A DNA stretch of 64,000 nucleotides from Halomonas sp. 54_146 (lineage in GTDB: Bacteria > Pseudomonadota > Gammaproteobacteria > Pseudomonadales > Halomonadaceae). The stretch is from positions 17,586-81,585 of the forward strand of contig NZ_LGEN01000015.1 in NCBI RefSeq assembly GCF_001507855.1. Direction: 5' to 3'. Under the pieces are notes generated by a model. It had not been told where the DNA came from. It did no database searches and was given only the letters and a program-made list of their open reading frames with translations. A program made the position numbers and the translations under genes. This document shows, piece by piece, positions 56,395 through 64,000 of the stretch (within the stretch, counting starts at the first letter, position 1; each line of letters opens with the position of its first letter).

Positions 56395-56652
56395 TGTTAT
56401 GTGGCTCTCTTTTGTTGTTATTAAAGGTTGTTATTAAATGTGTAACTGCATCAATCGTAGTAACCAAGCAGGAAGCTAGATTTTATCTTAGGCGGTAATA
56501 AGCCTTGGCTGTTTACCTATCAAGCCAGTTTTTTTGCAATTCGTGCCATTCGCTTGCCCTGTGTATTAACTCGCGCGCTGACAACACTCCATTAGTCGAT
56601 ACCCGCGCATAACGTTACAATGATGTTTTTATCATTCGATGGAGAGTGACGT

Positions 56653-57495
56653 TTGGCTACTGCTTACGCTGATGATTTCTTACCCGAAGCACTCCAGTTC
56701 CGCCCTACTGCCCCTTTGGTTGATATTGGCGCTAACTTAACCCACGAAAGCTTCGGGCGTGATCTTGAGGCGGTCATCCAGCGTGCCCGGGCGGCGCAGG
56801 TAACGACCATGATTGTTACCGGCACCGACCTTGCCCATGCCGAGCAGGCCGTTGCGTTAGCCAAGCAGTATCCTGGCCTTTACGCCACGGCGGGCGTGCA
56901 CCCCCATGATGCCAGTCACTGGGATGCAAATCTTGAGCGCGCCATGGCAGCGCTGCATGCCATGCCTGAAGTCGTCGCCGTGGGCGAGTGCGGTTTGGAT
57001 TTCAATCGCAACTTCTCGACGCCCCAGGAGCAGGAACGTGCGTTTGAAGCACAGCTAGGGCTCGCAGTAGAAAGCGGATTGCCGCTGTTTTTGCATGAGC
57101 GAGATGCTGGTAAGCGAATGCGGGAAATACTGCATGCGTGGCGAGACGATATCAGTCACGCCGTGGTGCACTGTTTTACCGCTGACCGCGATACGCTGTT
57201 TGGTTATCTCGACCTAGACTTGCATATAGGCCTGACCGGTTGGATTTGCGATGAGCGGCGCGGTCATCATTTGCGCCCTCTGGTTAGCGAGATACCCCTT
57301 GAGCGTTTGATGGTGGAAACCGACTGCCCTTATCTGCTGCCCCGCAACCTACCGGCGAAGTTAAAGGGCCGCCGACATGAACCGGCGTTGCTGCCGTGGA
57401 TTGTCCGCGAGATAGCCCAGTGGCACGGTATTAGCGAAGCTGAGCTAGGCGCGGCAACCACACAGACCGCCCAGCGTTTTTTCCGTCTTCCTTAG
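56653..57495 (+). CDS. tatD: TatD-family metal-dependent DNase
   Basis: A 280-aa cytoplasmic amidohydrolase-fold nuclease (3'-5' DNase in E. coli TatD). Motifs: LVDIGANLTHE, ATAGVHPHDA, AVGECGLDFNRNFS, LFLHERDA and VETDCPYLLPRN. The start is TTG (MATAYADD) with GGAG upstream in GGAGAGTGACG. It is not linked to tatABC here. Confidence 0.93.
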   Translation: MATAYADDFLPEALQFRPTAPLVDIGANLTHESFGRDLEAVIQRARAAQVTTMIVTGTDLAHAEQAVALAKQYPGLYATAGVHPHDASHWDANLERAMAALHAMPEVVAVGECGLDFNRNFSTPQEQERAFEAQLGLAVESGLPLFLHERDAGKRMREILHAWRDDISHAVVHCFTADRDTLFGYLDLDLHIGLTGWICDERRGHHLRPLVSEIPLERLMVETDCPYLLPRNLPAKLKGRRHEPALLPWIVREIAQWHGISEAELGAATTQTAQRFFRLP

Positions 57496-57500
57496 GTAGT

Positions 57501-57558
57501 TTAAAATCAGAGCATTTTAAAACCACAGCACCTTACAACCACAGCACCTTAGAAGGAG
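57501..57558. repeat. 16-bp tandem array from tatD stop to next ribosome binding site
   Basis: TTAAAATCAGAGCATT, TTAAAACCACAGCACC, TTACAACCACAGCACC and then TTAGAAGGAG, which is the Shine-Dalgarno of the next gene. Same plan as the array at 18304. Confidence 0.85.
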
Positions 57559-57565
57559 TAGTAGC

Positions 57566-58045
57566 GTGGCCGATTACCCAGGGTTTATAGCCATTGAGAC
57601 AGGCGAAGACGATGGCCTACCGTTAGCCATTGCCTGGTCGCTGCCCGATGGCCGTGTGAAGCAGACATTGATTCAGCCAGACGATAGCTGGATCAAAGAA
57701 GATACCAATGCGCTGGGTGCCTACAGTATCGAGGAGCTAGAGAGCCTTGGGGTAAGCCCGCTGGAGGTGATTCGTGAGCTTGAGAACGATCACTTTTCTG
57801 CCACACTGTATACCAGTGACAACAGCGACGACGAAGCGGCGCTGGCGCGGCTGTTTGACACCTACGGGCTAGACCCTTTTGTTGAGCTAGCCCCGGCTTC
57901 TGTGCTTTACCCCGCTATTGACGCTAGCGAATGGCACCGCCAGCGGCGCGAAACGTTTAGCGAGTTAGGGCTAGAGCCGATGCGCCCAGAGCATGAACTG
58001 GAAGTGATGTTATCAATGCATCAGCGCCTAACCGAAGAAGATTAA
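57566..58045 (+). CDS. DnaQ-like protein with degenerate active site
   Basis: A 159-aa acidic protein. The strand pattern YPGFIAIETGEDDGLPLAIAWSLPDGR, then IEELESLGVSPLEVIREL and a late H-containing helix (RPEHELEVMLSMHQRL), follows the small DEDD exonuclease-like proteins of gammaproteobacteria. The first catalytic Asp of DxE is Ala here (AIE), and the final HxxxxD has lost its Asp, so it is probably not a nuclease. The start is GTG after GAAGGAG. Assignment is by pattern memory; treat as tentative. Convergent with epmC. Confidence 0.6.
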   Translation: MADYPGFIAIETGEDDGLPLAIAWSLPDGRVKQTLIQPDDSWIKEDTNALGAYSIEELESLGVSPLEVIRELENDHFSATLYTSDNSDDEAALARLFDTYGLDPFVELAPASVLYPAIDASEWHRQRRETFSELGLEPMRPEHELEVMLSMHQRLTEED

Positions 58046-58053
58046 GAAGCGTA

Positions 58054-58644
58054 TTAAACAGTAACCGCTGAACCCGCTTGGTCTGCTTCTAACGTGGCAT
58101 GCGCTTGAGCCACGGCCTCCGCTAGCGTTTCCTGGTGCTGGTAGAAGCGTTCTAGCGCCACCTGGAAGGCGCGGGCACGCTTTGGCAAGCCCTCTTCCAA
58201 GTAACGTTGGGCGCGGGCTTCTACTCGCGCCGCAAAGGCCTCAAAATCTGCCTCTATATCGCCGCCTAAATTGTCCACGCTGACATGAAACTCGCGGCCA
58301 CAGGCACGGGCGAAGAGAGACTCCAATGCCTGTGGGGCAATTTCGGCCTGCTCAAATGCCTTCTGCTGTTCAGCATTGCGGCCATCGGGGCAGTACCAGT
58401 AGCCGTAATCCTCTAGCTGGCGCCGCGCTTCCCCTGCGATACACCAATGGCTAATTTCGTGCAGCGCACTGGCATAATAGCCCCTGGCAAAAATAACCTG
58501 GTGGTAGGGAGTTTCGCTGTTAGCGGGTCGATAGAGGGGTTCATCGCCCCCGCGAATCAAACGCGTTTGGTAAGCGTTACCAAAAATACCGTCAAAAAGC
58601 GCGGTAATATCTTCAAGCGTCCAGCGATCTTGCGTATCACTCAC
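58054..58644 (-). CDS. epmC: elongation factor P hydroxylase
   Basis: Hydroxylates the lysine-modified residue of EF-P after EpmA and EpmB action. 196 aa; family marks: TRLIRGGDEPLYRPA, VIFARGYYASALHEISHWCIAGEARR (metal ligands HExxHW) and DYGYWYCPDGRN. epmA and epmB are not in this window. Convergent with the DnaQ-like gene; the 139-bp upstream gap to the MATE gene holds both promoters. Confidence 0.92.
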   Translation of the reverse strand: MSDTQDRWTLEDITALFDGIFGNAYQTRLIRGGDEPLYRPANSETPYHQVIFARGYYASALHEISHWCIAGEARRQLEDYGYWYCPDGRNAEQQKAFEQAEIAPQALESLFARACGREFHVSVDNLGGDIEADFEAFAARVEARAQRYLEEGLPKRARAFQVALERFYQHQETLAEAVAQAHATLEADQAGSAVTV

Positions 58645-58783
58645 ATTGACCTCAATGCGTCATTGGTTTTGGGGCATTATACCTGCCTCGCTCAAGCAGG
58701 CTAACGACGAACCACCAGAACATAGCTTAGCCTGCTAACATAGCTGCTTTTCTTAACACACTTTATCCCTTAGGAGCCAACAA

Positions 58784-60202
58784 TTGGGCGGCTTTACTCA
58801 ACACGTTAAATCGATTTATTGGCCTGAAACACGCACGTTAATGTACTTAGCGCTACCCATTTGCGGTGCACAGTTAGCTCAAACAGGCATGAGTGTTGTC
58901 GATGTAATGATGACAGGCCGACATAACGCCACATCTCTCGCTGCCGTTTCGGTGGGTTCAAGCCTGTGGATGCCGCTCATGCTGTTTATGACGGGCACGC
59001 TGATGGGGCTTACGCCTATTGTTGCGCATTTGCTGGGCGGACAGCGCCAGGCCGCTATTCGCCCAGCAGTTCATCAGGCGCTATGGGTCGCCTTGGCGCT
59101 TGGTGTGCTTGCGGCGCTGCTGCTGTGGTCAGTCGTGATGCCGATCTTTGAACTCATGAGCGTGCCCCCTGCAGTTGCAAGAGAATCCGCGGCTTATCTG
59201 TCTACCGTGGCGTTTGGTATGCCAGGGATTGCTCTTTTTCAAGCGCTTAGGGCATTTTCTGATGGCATGAATCATACCCGCCCAGCGCTTTGGATCAGCC
59301 TGGTCGGTTTATCGGTGAATATTCCTGCTAACTACGTGTTGATTTACGGCGGCGATGGGTTAGTCGAGCTATTAGGCTCCTGGATTCCTAGCAGCCTGCA
59401 GCAATTACCCGCTTTAGGGGCCTTTGGCTGCGGTATTGCAACCGCGCTTTCAATGTGGACGATGGCACTGGCAATGGCCTACTACACGCGCAGAGGGCGC
59501 ACTTACCAAAGTGTCGCTATCTGGCAACGGCTGACGCCCCCCCAATGGGTCGGGATTCGCGAGCTAATCGTGGTGGGTGTTCCGATTGGCGTGGCTATTT
59601 TTGTTGAAGTGACTCTTTTCACGATCATTGCCCTGTTTATCGCCAGTTTTGGTGAAGTCACTGTGGGCGCCCACCAAATTGCGCTAAGTTTCACTACAAT
59701 TTTGTTTATGCTGCCTATGTCGCTGAGCATGGCGCTGACAGTACGCGTTGGCAATACGCTAGGTCAGCAGCGCCTGGCACATGCCCGGAAAGTCGCCTGG
59801 AACGGCATTGTCATTAGCGTCATCGTCGCCGCTATTAACAGCACCCTTTTGTGGGTTACCGCGGTGCCAGTGATTTCACTTTACACCTCGAATGCCGAGA
59901 TACAGGCGCTGGCGCTTTCAATCATCTCCTTAGCGGTGATATTTCAGCTTTCTGACTCACTTCAGGTAAATTTAGCGGGCGCACTGCGCGGCTATAAAGA
60001 CACCCGCATCGTGATGATTATCACGGTACTCTCCTACTGGATTGTTGGTTTGGGCGGTGGCCATTGGTTAGGCTCGCAAGGCGTGGGCAACCTTATTGAT
60101 CCGCTAGGTGTACATGGCTATTGGATAGGCTTGATTGCCGGCCTAAGTACCGCTGCACTGCTACTCGCCTGGCGTTTACAGCGGATTAGTGTTCAGGAGT
60201 AA
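58784..60202 (+). CDS. MATE-family efflux transporter
   Basis: A 472-aa inner membrane exporter with 12 helices, NorM-like, coupling Na+ or H+ entry to drug export. Marks: LPICGAQLAQTGMSVVDVMMTGRHNATSLAAVSVGSSLW, PIVAHLLGGQRQ and GALRGYKDTRIVM. The start is TTG with AGGAG seven bases upstream. The next gene starts 4 bp after its stop, so the two are likely cotranscribed. Confidence 0.92.
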   Translation: MGGFTQHVKSIYWPETRTLMYLALPICGAQLAQTGMSVVDVMMTGRHNATSLAAVSVGSSLWMPLMLFMTGTLMGLTPIVAHLLGGQRQAAIRPAVHQALWVALALGVLAALLLWSVVMPIFELMSVPPAVARESAAYLSTVAFGMPGIALFQALRAFSDGMNHTRPALWISLVGLSVNIPANYVLIYGGDGLVELLGSWIPSSLQQLPALGAFGCGIATALSMWTMALAMAYYTRRGRTYQSVAIWQRLTPPQWVGIRELIVVGVPIGVAIFVEVTLFTIIALFIASFGEVTVGAHQIALSFTTILFMLPMSLSMALTVRVGNTLGQQRLAHARKVAWNGIVISVIVAAINSTLLWVTAVPVISLYTSNAEIQALALSIISLAVIFQLSDSLQVNLAGALRGYKDTRIVMIITVLSYWIVGLGGGHWLGSQGVGNLIDPLGVHGYWIGLIAGLSTAALLLAWRLQRISVQE

Positions 60203-60206
60203 GCAT

Positions 60207-61196
60207 ATGCCTCAATGGGGTAACTTTTCTCTCGCCCTAACCCTGTGCGTATTACTGGTTGGCTGTGGCGATAATCACGCTGATCAGTGGTGGCAAGCCT
60301 ACCATCAGCAGCTCGCCAATGACCTATCATCAGACGATATTGAGCGCGCCGCCCCGGGTAACATTGGCGCGTTTCCTGAGCGCCAAGCCAGGCTCATCGA
60401 CATACCGGAAACACGCGATAGCCTGCTAAATGTGTACGCTCTGCGTGAATGCCAAATCACCTCATTGGTCGCGGCACGCAATAACCAGCTGGGTCGCGTA
60501 GCACCACCTAGCCAGCAGTGGTTATATGAGCGCACGCTATGGCAACGCTTGAGCACCTGCTGGAACAGCACGACGCCTGATCAGCTAAGCGATGAACATA
60601 AAGCGCGCTTATACCAGCTGACAATGACGAAAACCGCACAGTTACCTGCCGTCAGTTGGAACGCAATTTTTGATTCAAGTGAGTGGGAACACAGCTTTTC
60701 CCGTGCGAGTCAGCCATTAACTATTGCAGACGCAGCTGATGTTGCTCGCCATCTTGAAGCCATTGATTACCTTCAGCAAATGACCCATCACCAATTTGAT
60801 ACCGGCTGGCAGCAGGACTCTTCCACCCTTGAAAATCATTTAAAAACCCTGCAAGAGCGGCCATTGACCGCCGAAGTGCTGCGCGCCCTGCTACTCGCCA
60901 CTCAGCGCTTAGCAGAAGCGAATGCTTTACTAACTCAGCACAGCGGTAGCAGCCGGTGCTTAAGCCGCTGGGAGCCACAGCCAGTTGAGCGCTTGGCCAA
61001 TATAGCCGAGCGGTGGCTAACGGCCATTAATGGCTTGATTGAGGCGCAGCAGGTAGATAAACCAATGGCCATACAACGCTATCAGGCACGCTGGCTGTCG
61101 CAAAAAAATGACCAAGCACCCTGGGGTCAGTTTCAACAAGTACGCCTTGACCATGAAAGACTAAGAGCAAGCTTTTCAGCGTGTACAGATAATTAA
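60207..61196 (+). CDS. DUF3080 lipoprotein
   Basis: A 329-aa predicted lipoprotein. The signal peptide ends in the lipobox LLVGC (Cys about residue 20); the mature part is helical with LNVYALRECQITSLVAARNNQLGRVAPPSQQWLYE, which marks DUF3080. Function unknown. ATG at 60207 has CAGGAG upstream; the track adds six residues. It lies 4 bp after the MATE gene and may serve the envelope. Confidence 0.88.
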   Translation: MPQWGNFSLALTLCVLLVGCGDNHADQWWQAYHQQLANDLSSDDIERAAPGNIGAFPERQARLIDIPETRDSLLNVYALRECQITSLVAARNNQLGRVAPPSQQWLYERTLWQRLSTCWNSTTPDQLSDEHKARLYQLTMTKTAQLPAVSWNAIFDSSEWEHSFSRASQPLTIADAADVARHLEAIDYLQQMTHHQFDTGWQQDSSTLENHLKTLQERPLTAEVLRALLLATQRLAEANALLTQHSGSSRCLSRWEPQPVERLANIAERWLTAINGLIEAQQVDKPMAIQRYQARWLSQKNDQAPWGQFQQVRLDHERLRASFSACTDN

Positions 61197-61319
61197 AAGC
61201 GCAGAACCCTTAACCTTATGAGCAACTTGTGCTATTGGTGAATAGGAACGGTGAGCAATGCGGTAAGCCATGAATCTGCTTCGCCAATGTCATGACCACG
61301 CAGCACAAGGAGGGACACA

Positions 61320-62015
61320 ATGGGCGCATCCCTGTCACCCCGCTCTGCCCAGGTCATTGACCTGGAAACTGTGCGCCAGCGGCAGTTGGCGCAAAAGTGC
61401 TTAATCCGTCTAGCACCTGAGCTAGATGGCTTGGAGATGGTATACCAACTCGCTGCAAGTCCAGACACTTACTACGGCATGCCGATTTTAGCCTGGGGAT
61501 TAAGGGAGGATGGCAACGTTATTGGTTTGGTGCCATGGATGGAAACACTGGCCGCATGTCACGACCTGAACAGCCAGGAGAATGGTTATTTCGTGGGGTA
61601 CCGTGACCCGGAAACGGAAGAAATTTTCGATGCACCGCCTGATCACAAGTACCATGAGCTAATCGCGGCGGCTGAGTACTTTGATTATGAAGCGTCCGGC
61701 GATGTTACTCTCATTCAGCAAATTCCCGACCCCCTGGGTACTCACGCGCTGTGCATGAATCACCCTAATGCGCCTTGGCACATGAAGCCCGTTTATGGCT
61801 GGCGTCTCTTTAGCGATGGCAGCGTTGACGCCCTGCTTGCCGATGAACAGAAGGCAACAATGACGCCGATTCTACTAGGCGATAAATGCCTCTATAGCGC
61901 CCGCGCCCGCCATCAAACCGTGTACTTTTTCCAACGCCATATCGCCAACCGTATACTTGAAGAGGATCCTGCTACGCTGGATGCTTTGGCTATGATGGTT
62001 GTGGGAAGCAAGTAA
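61320..62015 (+). CDS. conserved hypothetical protein
   Basis: A 231-aa acidic soluble protein that I do not recognise. Notable segments: YYGMPILAWGLREDGNVIGLVPWME, FVGYRDPETEEIFDAPPDHKYHELIAAAEYF and HALCMNHPNAPWHMKPVYGWRLFSDGSVDALL. No signal peptide, helix or catalytic motif. The start has AAGGAGG seven bases upstream, so translation is well supported. Single gene with a terminator-like hairpin after it. Confidence 0.8.
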   Translation: MGASLSPRSAQVIDLETVRQRQLAQKCLIRLAPELDGLEMVYQLAASPDTYYGMPILAWGLREDGNVIGLVPWMETLAACHDLNSQENGYFVGYRDPETEEIFDAPPDHKYHELIAAAEYFDYEASGDVTLIQQIPDPLGTHALCMNHPNAPWHMKPVYGWRLFSDGSVDALLADEQKATMTPILLGDKCLYSARARHQTVYFFQRHIANRILEEDPATLDALAMMVVGSK

Positions 62016-62046
62016 GGCTGCTTCTCCTTTTATGATGCTATACGGC

Positions 62047-62083
62047 GTTACACAAGGCCGGCGGGGGGTCGGCCTTGTGTAAC
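62047..62083. terminator. terminator-like hairpin
   Basis: 14-bp perfect stem GTTACACAAGGCCG/CGGCCTTGTGTAAC with a 9-base G-rich loop between convergent genes; no T tract. Confidence 0.7.
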
Positions 62084-62117
62084 AAAGGCTATAGTCTCAA
62101 AAGGCTATTTAATCGGA

Positions 62118-62372
62118 TTAAGCTAAGCGGATAAAATACAGGTAGTTATCAGCCGCTACGGTGTCCTGTTGTAGCAGTTCGTGGCCTAGGAATTGGCAGA
62201 ACTTTGGTACATCTCGCGTAGTGGCTGGGTCGGTAGCAATCACTTTGAGCACTTGGCCTGACGCCATGTCGCGAACTTTGTTATGCATTAACATAATCGG
62301 CTCTGGGCAGTAGAGCCCCGTGGTATCCAGTACCGCATCAAAGTTGGGTAACGTACCCGTATTATCAGCCAT
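62118..62372 (-). CDS. tusA: TusA-family sulfurtransferase
   Basis: An 84-aa sulfur carrier for tRNA 2-thiolation and other sulfur transfer. The active cysteine is in [22 protein letters not shown] (CPxP), followed by [29 protein letters not shown] has GAGGA upstream; the track's eight extra residues cross into the divergent gene's site. It starts only 29 bp from the divergent monooxygenase-like gene. Confidence 0.95.
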   Translation of the reverse strand: MADNTGTLPNFDAVLDTTGLYCPEPIMLMHNKVRDMASGQVLKVIATDPATTRDVPKFCQFLGHELLQQDTVAADNYLYFIRLA

Positions 62373-62401
62373 TAAAATCCTCGATGTAGGAAGCAAAGCG
62401 T

Positions 62402-62689
62402 ATGATTAAAGTTATCATCGAACGGCGAATTATGCCCGGCCTTGAAGAAGAGTTTGAGCAAGCAGCGCGGGAGGCAATGCGTGTCTCTCTGGGCGTAAGA
62501 GGCTTCGTTGGCGGCGAAACACTAGTAGAGCTTGGCCATACTGACCGCCGACTGATGATTACCAAATGGCGCGACATGCGCGCCTGGAAAGAGTGGCACT
62601 CCAGCGAAGCCCGTACCATGGCAATGCAGCGTATTTTACCGCTGTTAACCGAAGACGAAACCATCCGCATCTACGAACCTGGTTATTAA
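62402..62689 (+). CDS. ABM-domain protein (antibiotic biosynthesis monooxygenase family)
   Basis: A 95-aa dimeric alpha-beta barrel protein: [33 protein letters not shown] and [15 protein letters not shown]. The family name is misleading; many members are small haem- or quinol-interacting or unknown proteins. The start has GGAAGC upstream. Divergent from tusA with 29 bp between starts; the stop codon opens a 16-bp direct repeat. Confidence 0.85.
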   Translation: MIKVIIERRIMPGLEEEFEQAAREAMRVSLGVRGFVGGETLVELGHTDRRLMITKWRDMRAWKEWHSSEARTMAMQRILPLLTEDETIRIYEPGY

Positions 62690-62718
62690 TCCTGAAGCTC
62701 CATAAACCTGAAGCGCCA
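62687..62718. repeat. 16-bp duplication beginning at a stop codon
   Basis: TAATCCTGAAGCTCCA then TAAACCTGAAGCGCCA (14/16). Both copies begin with TAA; the first is the stop of the ABM gene. Confidence 0.85.
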
Positions 62719-62724
62719 CATGGG

Positions 62725-63795
62725 TTAATTTCTCAGCTTTACGTGTACCGTTACCTCTTCACGATCATGATAGAGGTGGCGGCACGTTATATTAGCATGC
62801 ACCCCGGCTTTCTCCAGCGACTCTTCCAGTGCGCTCAAGCAGCGTGTCACCTCATCCCAACGCTTTTTCATGGGCAGTTTGAGGTTAAAAATAGCCTCTC
62901 TGCACCACTTTTTGATTAGCCATCGTTCAACCATGGCCAATACGCGCACGGGCTTATCGACAATATCGCAAACCAGCCAATCCAAACGTTGCGGAGGCTC
63001 CCAGGTAAACCCATCCTCTTTCAGGTGGTCTATTTGCCCCGTCTTCATCAACTGGCTATCCATTGGGCCGTTATCAATGGCATATACGTACATGCCCCGC
63101 TGAACCAGCTGCCATGTCCAGCCACCTGGGGCCGCTCCTAAATCAGCTGCCTGCATATGCGGTGCAAGGCGCATATCCCACTCATCCCTAGGAATAAACT
63201 CGTGCCACGCCTCTTCTAACTTCAGCGTTGAGCGACTAGGTGCACGAGAGGGGAAACGCAGCCGACGAATACCATTAATTAAATCGCTACGATTGCCTGG
63301 AAAGCTCATCGCCAACTGCACTTTATCGCCATCAGTCCAGAAAATATGTAAGCGCCTTGCGCCCGCACTGCGCCTTAGCGCACCACGTTTTTTAAGCATG
63401 CTTTCCAACGGCTTAGTAAGGGCCTTAATCAGCCCTGCCAGCGCTTTGCCATCATTGGTATCCGGCGTTTCGTGCCAGACTTCTTCAAAGTTCCAGCGGC
63501 TATCTTTCACCTGGTCCAATATAGCGGTCAGGCGGTCGTCACGTGACAAGGTAAGTGCAGGTAGGGCTGCTAAGCTCTGGCGCGCGAAAATCAGCTTTTT
63601 AAACGCTGCTTGGCGGTGTAAATCATTCACCGCTTCGCCATCGATACGCGTTAGGCTTGCCCACCCCTCGCCATGAGATGACTCACACGCTATGCCCTGT
63701 AATGCTGCGTGATACTGCAGTTCTGCCAACGCATCATTCTCAAACCCAGGACGGCAGTAAACTAACCATGACGTAGGTACCGTTTCACTCACCAC
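62725..63795 (-). CDS. rlmM: 23S rRNA C2498 2'-O-methyltransferase
   Basis: Methylates cytidine 2498 of 23S rRNA with SAM. 356 aa. An N-terminal THUMP-like region precedes the Rossmann methyltransferase with the SAM loop ADLGAAPGGWTWQLV and WLVCDIVDKP; catalytic K-D-K-type residues include FNLKLPMKK. It starts about 150 bp downstream of the rRNA operon end on the same strand, but the terminator between argues for separate transcription. Confidence 0.94.
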   Translation of the reverse strand: MVSETVPTSWLVYCRPGFENDALAELQYHAALQGIACESSHGEGWASLTRIDGEAVNDLHRQAAFKKLIFARQSLAALPALTLSRDDRLTAILDQVKDSRWNFEEVWHETPDTNDGKALAGLIKALTKPLESMLKKRGALRRSAGARRLHIFWTDGDKVQLAMSFPGNRSDLINGIRRLRFPSRAPSRSTLKLEEAWHEFIPRDEWDMRLAPHMQAADLGAAPGGWTWQLVQRGMYVYAIDNGPMDSQLMKTGQIDHLKEDGFTWEPPQRLDWLVCDIVDKPVRVLAMVERWLIKKWCREAIFNLKLPMKKRWDEVTRCLSALEESLEKAGVHANITCRHLYHDREEVTVHVKLRN

Positions 63796-63906
63796 TTCAC
63801 CTCGATTCTGCCCATCACAAACGGCGACGGTTGCCTAATTAATTGGGGCGCATCATAGCATTTATCCAGCACTATTTATTTTCTTGTTATTTTCTTCCAC
63901 GCAAAC

Positions 63907-63934
63907 AAAAAACCCAGCCGGTTGGCTGGGTTTT
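63907..63934 (-). terminator. rRNA operon terminator
   Basis: On the minus strand AAAACCCAGCC, loop AACC, GGCTGGGTTTT followed by more T; directly downstream of the 5S rRNA end. Confidence 0.92.
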
Positions 63935-63946
63935 CTGCGGTATAAG

Positions 63947-64000
63947 TGCCTGACGATGACCTACTCTCGCATGGGGAGACCCCACACTACCATCGGCGCT
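63947..64000 (-). rRNA. rrf: 5S rRNA, 3' part (cut by window end)
   Basis: The reverse complement reads AGCGCCGATGGTAGTGTGGGG...GCGAGAGTAGGTCATCGTCAGGC, the conserved 3' half of bacterial 5S rRNA. About the last 54 bases are inside the window; 23S and 16S should lie beyond on the same strand. Confidence 0.93.

Overview
This window looks like core chromosome of a moderately halophilic gammaproteobacterium of the family Halomonadaceae (Halomonas/Vreelandella type). The call rests on gene content and order and on protein character: acidic soluble proteins, a put locus with a short PutA, fadBA, suf with an Rrf2 regulator, rimB-rimK, OmpW, and many gammaproteobacterial small families (YqcC, YeaC, DUF3549, DUF3080, EpmC). 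No database search was possible. I see no prophage, insertion sequence, CRISPR array or tRNA gene.

Layout. 1-3.5 kb: a membrane diguanylate cyclase (cut by the window edge) and zwf-pgl. 3.6-11.1 kb: a terminal-oxidase locus: coxB with a C-terminal cytochrome c domain, a fused subunit I+III, a small membrane protein and a copper P-type ATPase, with DUF2231 and CopD membrane proteins beside it. 11.1-17.7 kb: glpG-DUF1315-DUF2797, a phosphoesterase with nadK, a DMT exporter, a Pmp3-like protein and a CBS protein. 17.9-24.5 kb: proline catabolism (AraC regulator, putA, a truncated putP remnant, putP). 24.7-29.9 kb: ompW, yqcC, DUF3549, rimB-rimK, a helical protein, sanA. 29.9-36.1 kb: sufR-B-C-D-S-T. 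36.4-39.6 kb: small accessory genes and an HDAC-family deacetylase. 39.7-43.1 kb: fadBA. 43.3-48.2 kb: DUF5924/DUF2914, slyA, uspA, uup. 48.4-56.4 kb: an AraC regulator and an acyl-CoA catabolic operon headed by an orphan periplasmic binding protein. 56.6-63.8 kb: tatD, a degenerate DnaQ-like protein, epmC, a MATE exporter, a DUF3080 lipoprotein, tusA and rlmM. The window ends in the 3' part of a 5S rRNA on the minus strand, so an rRNA operon lies just beyond.

Most genes are familiar. The less expected signals are between genes. (1) Two minus-strand intergenic loci (about 13.3 and 17.8 kb) share sequence blocks and each ends in an intrinsic terminator; they look like two copies of one small-RNA family. 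(2) Many intergenic stretches are short tandem repeats of 14-19 bp that start at or next to a stop codon and sometimes run into the next ribosome binding site; inside genes comparable repeats have 12, 15 or 18 bp units, which keep frame. (3) Two 12-bp direct repeats 21 bp apart overlap the -35 of putA, fitting the adjacent AraC regulator. (4) An IscR-type-1-like palindrome covers the -10 of the suf promoter.
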